Positions 44,176-55,130 of a stretch of 64,000 bases of DNA are shown here, piece after piece. The notes beneath the pieces were generated by a model, which was not told the origin of the DNA, did no database searches, and worked only from the letters and a program-made list of their open reading frames with translations. Every line of letters begins with the position of its first letter. Position 1 is the stretch's first letter. A program made the position numbers and the translations under genes. Origin of the DNA: Gnetum montanum (Eukaryota; Streptophyta; Gnetopsida; Gnetales; Gnetaceae); contig MNCI01007937.1 in NCBI GenBank assembly GCA_015680685.1, positions 279,480 to 343,479 of the forward strand. The letters run 5' to 3'.

Positions 44176-46959
44176 CTAGGTGGTGGTGGTTCCTACATGG
44201 GTTGCTTCCCCTTGTCCTATGCTCCAAGTTTTGGAATTTGATGACTCTGGTGCTTGGAGCTTTTCCTCTTCCGTTCGGGGATCCTGTACCATCCATGCTG
44301 ATGCTCCAATGTTTGATGGAGTCAACACCTCCCATGGGCATGGTAGTTGCAGGAACATCTTATTTGCTTTGATGTAACAGGCTGCAAACAACCGTTGTTC
44401 CTCCTCGTAGGCTCTGGCTTTATCCCTGTACTCTTGAAAATTCATAAGTCATCGAGCCAAGTCTACTGCAACATCTTTCTAGCCTTGGCAGCTGGTCTTA
44501 ACCACCTCTAGTTCAGAATTTGCGACTTCTAACTTCTACAACATTTTCTTGTGCTCCACAAATTCTATTTCATATTTGGCGTAGGTGGCAACTACCTGCT
44601 TCTCAAGCTCTATTCTCGAGTGTCCTACTGTCAAAATGGCTAGATTGGCATACCACAAGTTTGCCAATTCTATATACTCTATGAGGTCTTGAATCTGCAG
44701 GTCCCGGCTTTTAAGTTCCACCTGGTGGGCAAATGCATATGTGTCCAATATGGCCTGCCAATTAGTGTGTTGAGCACTAAAAGTGTTGATGTCGGCCTTA
44801 GCCATATGGATCTCCTTTTGTATGACTTGCTTATACATTCCCACCTAGTCTCTGAAGTGCTTCTTTAATTTTTCATGTTGCTTGGCTTTGTTTTGCCATG
44901 CACTTATTTCAATGGTCGTCTTTTGACAGATTATGTGTACCTTCTCCATTGAGAGGGTTCGATTCTCTCTGGCGAAGCGGTTCATGTCTTGGTTGACCCT
45001 GACCAACTATTCTCATAATTGTTGAAATTTTTCCTTGAGAACATTCTTCTATTTCTCCATAGTGGTCAACCAAATATTGTCAGCAACAAACTGTTTATTC
45101 TCCTCCTATAAGGCTCTGCGTGCCTTAGCGTGTGCGTAGGTTTGTGCTTGTGCCTTGGAGGCATCTTAGTCGGCCTTCTCTTTCTCCTCTACCACTCTTT
45201 TATTGTCTACCAACAGTTTATTAATCTTCTCTATCTTGAAAGTGTCCAGCTAGTCTGTAGGAACAAACTAAGATGGGTCCCGCTATGTAACTTACAAGGT
45301 GATGAGCCTCTCCTAGAGTCTTGTCAACTTCGCTTCCGCATGCTTGGCCCTGATCTCTGCCATGACCAACTTTCCTTTAGTAAAGATGAGGTTTGATTGT
45401 GTTTCCATGACATCTTGTGGGATGTCAAACAAGGATGTCATTACTTGTCCTATTTGCAGCAATTGATCAAGGACATCCTCATGCTCTACAGGAGTCATTG
45501 AGGGGCTGGCCAGAGTTTGAGCATCTCGTGCTTCTGTGAAATCTACCGATGGCACAATAGAGACATTGAAAGATTCTTTGATGTGATTTGTGACCACTTC
45601 TGCGACTCCTGCTACCTCCTAGTGCTGCATGACCACCACTATGGCCCCTTCCCCTATTTCCAATTGCACATGGAAATATGCAACGTTCCCTAAAATCTAT
45701 TGTGACCAATGAGTCTCCCCTCCTCCTATTTGGATGGACACCTCACCCCATGTGTAATCGATAGAAACTGTGGACCATACAGTGTCGTTGATGACGCGAA
45801 AGAGATTAGCATGATCACAACTTCCCCAACTGACCGTCTCAGCAATGGCCCTAAGGTGGCTCATTGACAATCGATAATCCTACGGTGGTGGCAGTGGTTG
45901 ATCTTATTGGCTCATGTTGGACCTTGCTTCTTATTGTTGACTAGGCCTCATGCTTGGAAGTTGGCTAGGGCTTACAGTTTGAGTTGCAATGGGCCCCACC
46001 GTTTGTTCTTGCTCTTGCTCTGGCTCTAGTGTCTCATTAGCACTTTTCCTTGGAGCTGGTGGCTTCAGTAGTTCAGTGAACGAAGCATTCTGGGCTCTTC
46101 TAAGGATGTCATTGGTGTACCCCAAAATACCAGTGCGTTTGCACAACTTCCTGATGAGACAAGGGAAGGGCAACATGAACTTCCCTATCTTGCATTTTTC
46201 AAATCACCTCAAGATCTCCTTGAGATATAGATGAGGAAGGTTAGCATTAGCCTTTCCCATCAATATTACACTTCCTCTTACTGCATATGTTGAGATTCTT
46301 TTTAATCCTCTCATGGGGAAGATGTGATAAGTGCCAATCTTGAAATATATCCTTTTTTCCAGCGTCAACTCTCCATATGTCTTTTCTTCTTTTCCGTACA
46401 CCCTATCCAACCAAACCCTTCGCACATGAGCATTAGAGTGAGTGGGTAGGTGAGCAATTTTTGGTCCTATATTCAGAAGGTTCAACACTTCCGAGATGGC
46501 CTTGGTGAAAAAATCTACAGACACACCACAAATGTTGATTGTCGTGCCTTCTTCCTTATTGTGCCAAAATTGGTATATTTCTCCTAAGTACCAAACACCA
46601 CTTTCAGAGAGGATAGGCCATAATGGAGACCCTTTAAGTTGGTCCCTAATAGCCTCAAGAGCAAATTTTGTGAAAGGTCCAAAGTTTAATTCCACGATCA
46701 CTATAGCCGACATGGACTTTTCACGGATGGCCTGAACATACTTTAGGGACAACATGAGTTGTTGTCCCTATTTAGGCATTGCAGCAGCTCTTCCTTTTGC
46801 CTATCCTGATTGTACAGTAGCAGAAGTCTCTTGATGGATGCTAAATGATTACGCCTCTTGCTCTACACGTTGTTCGAGAGACACTTATGCTCTAACTCTG
46901 TTAGGTCACTTAGACACACCTTAAGAGGGTCCTTCTTGTTGTCCATGCTTTGGGGCCAT
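44176..46959 (-). pseudogene. ORF2 of element B (927-codon frame with nonsense changes)
   Basis: The frame runs from ATG 46959 to TAG 44178-44176, 2784 nt, without net frameshift; about twenty in-frame stops disable it. Residues 69-260 form a globular part (VELNFGPFTKFALEAIRDQL, SPLWPIL, YLGEIYQFWHNK, INICGVSVDF, YFKIGTYHIFPMRGL). A Glu/Gln/Pro/Ser-rich linker follows (about 261-300). Residues about 454-840 are heptad-rich coiled coil (KAQAQTYAHAKA, LVRVNQDMNR). The first part reminds me of the family called putative plant transposon protein, found in Athila-like elements; that is inference. No signal peptide or membrane segment is obvious. Position 3' of gag, after a splice-acceptor-like site, is that of env-like genes. 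Confidence 0.75.
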
Positions 46960-46989
46960 CTGCAATCACACAGGTTCAGTCATTAGTAA
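46960..46989 (-). promoter_or_regulatory. Splice-acceptor-like junction before ORF2 (element B)
   Basis: Sense strand has TTACTAATG (46989-46981), a branch-site-like sequence, then TGTGATTGCAG ending at 46960, directly followed by ATG. It matches element A in sequence and spacing. Confidence 0.6.
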
Positions 46990-48855
46990 GGTTGCTTACC
47001 AAAGTTAAGTTATACCTTCTTGCCTTAATGAATTCCTCTCTTATTCCATGTGATTTAAAGTTAGGAATTTTTGTGAAAATGTTCCCAAAAAGTTTTAATA
47101 TTTGGCCCACTTTAATTAGGTGGCTTCACAATTTTAATTTCCTAGTATAAGTGAGGAGATGAAGTTGTTTTTGGCACATGTTTATCATTTTTGTATAATT
47201 AATTACCCTTGATAGTGTCCTTTGGGTGATGACGAATTTCAAAAAATTTGTGCGCAATTCAAAGTGTACCCCTCTCCCATGATTAGACTGAACACTCTAG
47301 GTTTATATAGGTTTGAGCGGAATGAAAATTGAAGTGCTAGCGAGCGAGTTACGACTGTCGGAATAAGAGATACGCAAGTTGCAAGTTGTAGAAGAAAATT
47401 TGCAAAACTCCCCTGTGTGAACATTTGCAAATGATGTTGATGTTCGCATCGGTGGGNNNNNNNNNNNNNNNNNNNNNNNNNNNNNNNNNNNNNNNNNNNN
47501 NNNNNNNNNNNNNNNNNNATTCCTAACTCAAAAATGAAGGACTTGAAGTCAATGTAAAGGGTCCAGGGTAATACTGATTAGGCCTGAAGGCACAAAAAGG
47601 ATAATGGTGTAAAATCTGGCAATGGAAGTCATGAAGAGTATGAGGAAAAAGGACATGTGTTGGTACATAGGAATGTTTGAACCGGAAGGATGATAAGGGA
47701 AAGAAGAATGTTGGTAATGCAATACTTGGAGGGTGTAAAATGATGTGAGGGTAATGTGTGACGAGTGCATTACAAAAGTTATGCAAGTGGATCCTCTCTA
47801 AAGCAGGTTCCAACCTATAATGCCCTTGCGTAACCACACCTTAAAATGTCCATAGGCACTAGAAGGGTTAAATGTAATCTACACCGATGCGACAAAACAC
47901 ACACATGTAGATACCACCATGATGAGGTATGAATTCAATGCTACACAAGACATGAGTCACAAATACATGAACAACAAGATGAGGTGAATTGTAGAAGGGA
48001 TTGTAGAGATTGGGACATGAGGTAACGGGCCTAGGGCACAATGAATCCTCAGTGTAAGGCATGATTAATGTGTCAACAAACTATCGCTCAAAAATTAGGA
48101 CCAAGTCCATTAAGTCCATTCCTCTGATCAGTGACATCGCATTGTTTCATCCCAATGATAGACAACAATAAGAGCATCATGATGGCAAGGCGTATGATCA
48201 CTTGGCATTTTGTACAAGGGAGGAGTGATTTTTCTTTATGGCACTCTTCTTCTCTTTTCTCTTCTCTTTGTTTTTTTTCATTTGTTTTTGAAATGCTTAA
48301 TCCAGAGAAGCCACCTACCTTTAGGCATGGGTGCATGTATTTCTAGTGGGACCCCCTAGAATAGCATTGGATTTCTTTGATTGAGTGCCTTTTGATTACT
48401 CTTACTCCCATTTTTCATTAGATCTATAAGGATCTTAATACAACCAAGCTGCATGATAACTCCCACAGATGTCACCAAAGAGAATCCACAAGTCCCCTTA
48501 ATGTCACACCCTGGCCATTCTCACTTAGTCCATCCTTCTTCACTCTGGGTATAATGAGTATAGAATTACTTTAAGTTTTAATGATATCAAGAATATCATT
48601 GTACCTAGAGTAGAACCTCTTATTAATAGAATGGTTGGGTGGATGTGATGGGCTCGCTGTCCAAATAATTAGTTACTCGAGACTTGATAGCAAAGAACAA
48701 CACCTCAACCGATGGGTCACATGAATATTTTATTTACTGATGAGATTACTCATAAAAAGATAAAAATACAAAACAATAAATTGAAAGATGAAAAACTGGA
48801 AAACAAAAAATTGTAAAATTAAAGAAAAGGAAAACATTTATTAATTCTACTGTTG
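46990..48855 (-). other. Non-coding spacer of element B
   Basis: No coding frame. A 62-base N gap (47457-47518) covers the place where A and C have the internal GATATC/TATA module; the following GGGGAGTTTTGC is present. The part 48060-48560 is conserved with A and C. Confidence 0.65.
47457..47518. other. Assembly gap of 62 Ns
   Basis: N run inside element B. Confidence 0.99.
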
Positions 48856-50847
48856 TTAGAATAGGGGATACCCCCCATAACTAAATGGTTGAGCATAGCT
48901 AGAATTAATAAATGGAAGGTTGGGATCCTTGCATGTTGGAAATATTAGGACTTGGTCATACTTACCCCATTGGGGTTCACACACTTGATTAGAGTTGACA
49001 TAGTGGGGCAAGTTATAAGATGTGGTTAATTTACAAGGAGTTGACCCACTATGATACTTGCAACCATAAGATGGTATGCAAGCATCAACATGTCTCCCCA
49101 TATGGTAATATTCATTGGGCCCCATGGTTATTGGAGTATTGATTGGTGGCCTTGATAAGGTAACATGAGGCATTGGGTTTGAAGAGGAAGATGCACCACA
49201 GTGTTGGACTTGTGCTGAGTTGGAAAATGCAGTGGTTTCTGAATTGTGGTATCCCTTTCTACAGTCATGTCTAAAGAAGGGATGCTTATGATGTTGTCGA
49301 GGATTCCCACTACTGTTGATAGTAGAAGCATAAGTAATGTTTGTGGGTTGATGTTGTGGTGGAAAAAGTGTTGGAACACTTGGTGGCGATGTAGAAGGAG
49401 GTGAAGGATGAGAATGTTGAAATTGAGGAGAAGTATAATGTACATGAGGTGGTGGTCCTATTGGAGAGGATATGGGTTGATAGTATTGAGGAGAATAATA
49501 ATAATGTGGTGAGGTAGAAGATGTTGACCCAATTGGGGAAACAGGATGGTGAACTTGATAAGCACTTAGGTTCGGATGGTATGAAGGATGTAACTAGTTT
49601 GGGGATGGCCTCCCCCACGACAAGGATTGTTGCCACTGTGATTGAACACAGTATTTTTGTACAAACTCTGGATGTAACATTCTTCCCCAATGCTCATGTA
49701 AATGTGACAAGATTGGGCATCGGCCCTTGGGATGATCGTACAAGCAAATGTTACATTGATACATATGATTGGTAGTTAAGTTCTTATTCTCTTCAACCCT
49801 TCTTTTCGATTGTCTAAAGGTGTTTTGTCCTATTTCTTGGGTTGTCATAACTCTATCTCCAATAATGTTGGCATATTCTCCACATTTTTCATGTATCCAT
49901 TCCATCATCCTATTGATGTTTGCCTCAACTTCATCCAATGATTGTAGTACTAGCAAAGATGGTTGCACCTCCTTGAAGTGAGTTGATTTCTCCTCTTCAT
50001 AATCATGGCCCCTTGTTGATTTTTGAGCCTCTTGAGATTTTTCAACATTCTCCCATTTAGCCATTTCTCTTTCTTCTTTTGCTACCCACTTGATAAGCTC
50101 TTGGAATTAATGGGTTTGTAGCTCATATAGTTGACCTCAGGCATACATCCCTAGGGTCTCCCTTGTTTCATTATGGAGCCCATCTATGATATGGTACATT
50201 AGCCTTTCCTTGGAGAACCCATGGCCTGGGCCATTGTTTAATAGTGCAGAATATCTTTCTAAGGCCATGTCCAAGGGTTCATGTTACACTTGTTTCCACT
50301 CTTGGATTTGTCTCCTCAAGGTTGACACTCTCACATAGGTTTGATATCTTTCATTAAATAGTTCTACCATTGTTGGCAAACGTTGGATTGATTTTGGTTT
50401 TAAGGACCTATACCATACTTTTGCATGGCCAACGAGTGTCATAGGAAAGAGCTTAAGTTTTTTCCATCCATTATCAATGTTATTCCATACACAGGCATCA
50501 TGGAAGGCTTGTAGATGAAGTTGCAGATCTAAATTTTAGCCTTCTGAAAACTTAGGAAAGTTGTTTAAGTCAAGCCTGGGTAGATGGCTTTCCTTACAAT
50601 TCCTGTGAGATATTCGAACAGCCTCTTGTATTTCCATTAGGCTTGTAGTGGCCAATAAGGGTTCATCATCACTAGGTATGTTATGCATTTGTGAGTTGGG
50701 ATGATGTTGTTTATGTTTATGCTCATAGGAGACCCCTACATCAGATTGGGTACTCCAAACTTCATCTTCATCATTATATAATTCATTGGTTCTCCAATGA
50801 ATTGCCTTACTAGTTGTTGTGTTATCAGAGTCTTGTGAGAGAGACAT
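48856..50847 (-). pseudogene. gag of element B (663-codon frame with stops)
   Basis: The frame runs from ATG 50847 to the stop at 48856 without net frameshift, with about five stops. An acidic N-terminus leads to LDLNNFPKFSEG, then the Retrotrans_gag-type core (ACVWNNIDNGWKKLKLFPMT, AKVWYRSL, FNERYQTY, LRRQIQEWKQ, LERYSALLNNGPGHGF). A coiled segment follows (LDEVEANINRMMEWI), then the knuckle-like CNICLYDHPKGRCPILSHLH and a long Pro/Ser/His/Tyr-rich tail. No protease follows, unlike element C. The core layout is that of Ty3/gypsy, Athila-like gags. Confidence 0.8.
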
Positions 50848-50979
50848 GGTTGTGAATTTTTGTGTGATTTAATTGCAATTATTATTATTATTTATTATAT
50901 TTTTTTCCTGAAAGATATATCATTAATACTTTGTTACAGCGATCTTATATGATGTAACTAATCTAAATAACTAGCACCA

Positions 50980-50997
50980 TCCTTGTAATGGTGCCAA
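50980..50997 (-). other. Primer-binding site of element B
   Basis: Sense strand TTGGCACCATTACAAGG directly follows the 5' LTR. It resembles the TGGCGCCGTTGCCGGGG site of Athila/Tat elements after several changes. Confidence 0.55.
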
Positions 50998-51816
50998 TGA
51001 TGAGTGGCAAGGTACCCCTAGACTCAAGCATACAAATACGAGTGTTTCACGCACGATCCAGTCGAACTCCGTAGACGGGCTAGTTGTGGTATCTAGATAG
51101 TTACTCGTTGATCGCAGTTCATTGTCTTCCCACCTAGACTAGTATTTGCTTTGTCATTTATGGTTTAGTCTAGAGTGAGGTGTATGGTGTGGTTTCTAAC
51201 CTAGTGTTACTCTTGGAGGTAATGGAAAATAACTTTAATTAAGCTAGGAGGAAAAGGGAGAGAGAATCTAAGTTAGCCTACGTGTGATGAGCATCCATCC
51301 CTTAATCATCTGTACACATCTTGGACCTCATGCATGACTACCACTAGGATTACCAAGCGCATGGCCTAGGTATACTACTGGGATACCAAGTAGTCACACT
51401 TGAATGCTCATGATTAAGTCATACTCATTCCGTGTTTAAGGAGTTTAGGGTTAAGAGATATTAACTATGAAAGCAATAAATAACAATAACAATTAAATGA
51501 TTAAACTAAGTGAATGTTGTAATGATGAAGTAATCTCGATCTTTATTTCTGGTCATGTGTGTGTTCAAGTACATCACACTTAGATAAAGGTGCCGTACAA
51601 TTACAATCATTACATTGCGGGCATGCACTGGGGGAAAGGGTTGAGAAAGACTAGAAATGAAAACTAACTTCTAACTAAAAACCTCCCTACTTCATCGTGC
51701 GCCTAAGGTGTATTTATAGGCCTACACAGGAGCCATGATATCATGTATATGATATCGCGAGCCAGGCCGTGATATCGCGAGTGTGATATCATGACCTAAT
51801 AAATCACGATTCATCA
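50998..51816 (-). mobile_element. 5' LTR of element B
   Basis: 819 bp, the same length as the other LTR and very similar. GATATC begins at plus positions 51737, 51751, 51771 and 51785 (spacings 14, 20, 14). The TATA box is at 51711-51719, and the sense strand carries an AAATAAAGATCGAG polyadenylation-type segment. Confidence 0.9.
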
Positions 51817-52440
51817 GAATCCATCTCAATATTTTCTTTTATATGAAATGCATTTTATAAGTAATGAGTAAGGCCAACATCCAATCATATGATCTACAAG
51901 TGTTACAGTAGATAGTGTCAACTTTGTGAATGGTCCAACAATTGTACTTAGATTCATTAGATGATCATGGGTCATTGTATTCTTAGCTAGAATCATAGTA
52001 GTCCTCTTATTTATATCGTAAAGTCTAGCTAAGGCATATCATCAATGATGTTGTATCAACTATGTTTAAGCTATATCGAACATAATGAGACTATATTTAA
52101 TTAACTAATAAACTAATAATACAAAATAAATCCTAAATGAGCCTATTAGCTATGAGTGTTCATTCACTAATATGTCATCACATTCCTAGATATATGCATC
52201 AACTGTTGGGATCACCAAACTAATGCACATTAATGCTCAAGATAAAGTCAAGCTCATTTCGCTATCAATTAACATGTGAGGAAACATAACTACTATATAA
52301 GGAAAGCAATAAATGAAAAAAGAAAATAAAATGCAGAAAATAGTAAATCTAATCTAAGTTAGGGTGATGTAATGAAGAAGAATCCATCTTAATCTTTATT
52401 TTTATATGAAATGCATCTAGGTATAATCCACTTAAATAAA
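51817..52440 (-). mobile_element. Older LTR remnants flanking element B
   Basis: 51817-51861 continues the LTR broken at 43152. 51862-52440 is a second copy starting TAATGAGTAAGGCC, so two related LTR pieces lie in tandem. They are diverged members of the A/B/C LTR family. Confidence 0.55.
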
Positions 52441-52449
52441 GACTACATC

Positions 52450-52530
52450 TCAACAGGTTAGTTGATTGTCTTGTTAGGAAAAAGGTTGTTTGTTCAAGTT
52501 ATACTTGATGTATCATTATATCATTTATAT
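52450..52530 (+). repeat. tRNA-like repeat, family 2
   Basis: It reads AGGTTAGTTGATTGTCTTG, then GGTTGTTTGTTCAAGTT (B box) and a tail with CATTATATC as in the copy at 18035-18150. Confidence 0.5.
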
Positions 52531-53262
52531 TTATTCTAATTTATCATATTGGCTATATTTCTTAATTGGAATGTACATATAGTTAAATTATTTTGAGTTT
52601 TGATAATCCCTTAATAACGATTTATGATTGTTGAATAACCTCCTAGGCGATAATGTTAGTACCATTCATAGATTATGAGATGATCTACCATGATATTTAT
52701 AGATCATATGGTGGAGCATTGGGCATGCTTGTTACTCATTATTTGGTATCATTGGGATGGTGTTGATAGTGTAGGAAGTTATATCATATGCTATAATTAC
52801 ATAAGACTTTAATTTTTTAAAAAAATATTAAAATATTAATAAGACACATACGCTATTAATTCATCGTGTCTACTTCTCATAGGTCAAACAACCTATCTCA
52901 CATGGAAAATCCTACGAGAGATAATGATAGAGCAAGAGATGATGTTGATTAGCATGCACCATTGCAAGTAAAGGTCTTTTTTGTTTATAAAGATCCCTAC
53001 ATGCCTAACTTCAATTTTGTATTTTATCAAGATGATTAATTTTGATGGAAAGACATGCAAGACAACATTATGATATCACTTGATAGGGTAGCTCCATCTA
53101 TGCTCCATCCTACATTCATGAAACTTGGTTTTGACTATCTTTACGAAGGTTACCACATTAACAAAAACATGATAAGACCAATCCAAAGAAGTATAGTGTA
53201 AAGTAAACAAGATGATAGAGGCTTGATATGAGCAACGTAAGAGCAAATACAAGGGAGCTATT
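52531..53262. other. AT-rich sequence, nothing recognised
   Basis: No coding frame or repeat family is supported. Confidence 0.5.
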
Positions 53263-53344
53263 AATTAGAAAGATCTCAATGTTAATGATCTCAATTATAA
53301 GGATACAAACTAATAATTAGAAAGATCTCAATGTTAATGATCTC
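53263..53344 (+). repeat. Direct repeat, 30-bp unit at 52-bp period
   Basis: AATTAGAAAGATCTCAATG and the next 11 bases occur at 53263-53292 and again at 53315-53344. Confidence 0.75.
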
Positions 53345-53730
53345 CAATACTTAATGTTAATGATTTAGGTAATATAAGGCTACTTGGCTTCTTAGCTTAA
53401 AGCCATGTTCAGTAGTCTAGATTTGACATCCTGTGTTATTTGCAGCATAGTTTTTGGATCTCCATTCTCAATAATTTAGAAATGACATTTCATGTCATCA
53501 GCAACGTTATTTTAGCTCTTTATTTGTAGCTTCCAACTTTGACATTCAACATCAGCTCCAACATCAATTCTATTTTTTGTTTTTAACTTATAGCATTAAT
53601 CTCACTTTTGACATTTGACGTCAAGTTTTATTTTTGAAGTACATCAACTTTTTGATGTCTAGCATTAATCCTACATTCAATGTCCAACTTTAATCTTCAT
53701 GTCTACACATCAATTCTCTTATCCAAAAAC

Positions 53731-53811
53731 TTCTAGAACCCTCTGGAAGATTCTATGGGCTCCAATGCATCGTTTCTACATAATCTACAAAGCATTTTTG
53801 GCCTATAAATA
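53731..53811 (+). promoter_or_regulatory. LTR-like promoter with heat-shock-type elements
   Basis: TTCTAGAA (53731-53738) and GAAGATTC (53746-53753) are palindromic nTTCnnGAAn/nGAAnnTTCn units as bound by heat-shock factors. A TATA box, TATAAATA, follows at 53804-53811. A gypsy-type gag lies downstream, so this is probably the U3 of that element. Confidence 0.5.
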
Positions 53812-54573
53812 GGAGGATACTCCTAAACATAAAAGGGTTGACATAGATCCCTGGTACACCTTTTGGAGAAATAATAGGGTAACCTAGCTCCTTGTCAGAT
53901 GCCTTTGATCCCTGGTACACCTCTTGGAATATTTTTAGTAGGTTCTTCTTTTCCTAATTGCTTATAATCTAGATCTATTACTTTTTAATTTTCTATTTTT
54001 AGATTTTATCTAGATTCATTTCAAATCTATTTCTAGAATTTGACTTTTGGGTTTATCTTTTTCTAGATATGTCTTATTTTAAACATTTTTCTCCTACTAG
54101 CCATACATATGCTTGTTCTTTTCTACACTGCATAATGCTCTATTTTATCTCACTTAAGGTTACATGCATTTTCCACATGTTTTTCCTTTATTTTCTTGTA
54201 ATTATTCCACATACGCGCTCTCTTCTACTTTTAATTTACTAACATTTGAAAAAAATCTTTGGCTTATATTGTCAGATTTTTTTCATAATTTGTAAGTCCC
54301 CTTTCGATTTGAAAGAGATTAATTGAAAGGTTAATTTTTTTGGACCATTTAGTAGCCACAAGATTGTCTAGCTTAACTTTGTATTAGGTTTTTTCAAATT
54401 TTAGTATTATGATGGTTCCTATCACAACATCTTTCTAGCACTAGAAGGAGGGCCTCTATGAAACTAAGCATTATTTCTAGAATTTGCTATTTATTTTATT
54501 TCCATGTTTTGCTAAGTGTTGTTAACGTGCCATGTTGATACAATGATGTTGCATTATTTTCTTTGTAACTTCA
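53812..54573 (+). other. Probable rest of LTR and leader of the gypsy element
   Basis: T-rich sequence without coding capacity between the promoter-like module and the first gag-like frame. I could not fix the LTR end or a primer site. Confidence 0.35.
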
Positions 54574-55130
54574 ATGTTCTTATTAAATAAAATCTTATCA
54601 CCTTTTGTTTCAAGTGTGAACCTGTTTGCAAGGATGAACCGACGCACTAGTAACAATCCTAGAAAGTCATTGTCACTTTCAACTATGACATCATCATCTA
54701 CCTTAAGCTTCTCCAAGATTAAAAAACTTATGGATCTTACAAGAAATCAAGGATTTTTAGGAGGATTGAGCCTAAAGGACTACAAAATAGGCTATATGAA
54801 ATGGAAGTTAGGCTATATTCTCACACTTGATATGTTCAAGCTCATGGTAGAATATGAGCGTACTAATGATCTACCATCATTTTCTTCCAATTCGGATCAT
54901 CCAATTAAATTGGATGATGAGAAAGCTAAAGAGATAGCAAAGTTCATCATGGAGTAAGAGAAGATGCAAGAATGTATTCATCTACATATCAAAGAAGCTA
55001 TGATGAAGAACATCCCAGATTGGCCTCTTGGTCCACACATCACTCTCAAAATAAGGAGAGGAAGCATTGCTTTAAAGTTTGAAATCCATCTCACAAATGA
55101 AGACTAAGAGTAACTTGTAGGGGAGCTTGG
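54574..55130 (+). pseudogene. N-terminal part of a retroelement gag-like frame
   Basis: The frame MNRRTSNNPRKSLSLS...LMDLTRNQGFLGG...KLDDEKAKEIAKFIME runs to a stop at 54955 and continues (EKMQECIHLHIKEAMMKNI). No domain is recognised. I connect it to the gag core at 62520-63150 because the copia-like element 55239-62139 separates them and both sides read as a Ser/Thr/Pro-rich linker at the break. Confidence 0.4.

Larger units (their letters stand above)
43153..51816 (-). mobile_element. Element B: non-autonomous Athila-like LTR retrotransposon (8664 bp)
   Basis: Two 819-bp LTRs (43153-43971 and 50998-51816) with TGATGA...TCATCA ends enclose gag and ORF2 but no reverse transcriptase, RNase H or integrase. 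Flanks are GTATC (43148-43152) and GAATC (51817-51821), a 5-bp duplication with one change. The related sequence at 52376-52390 shows the uninterrupted site as GAATCC. The order on the minus strand is LTR, primer site, gag, spacer, ORF2, polypurine tract, LTR. To move it must borrow Pol from a related element, which is known for TR-GAG-type elements. Confidence 0.9.
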
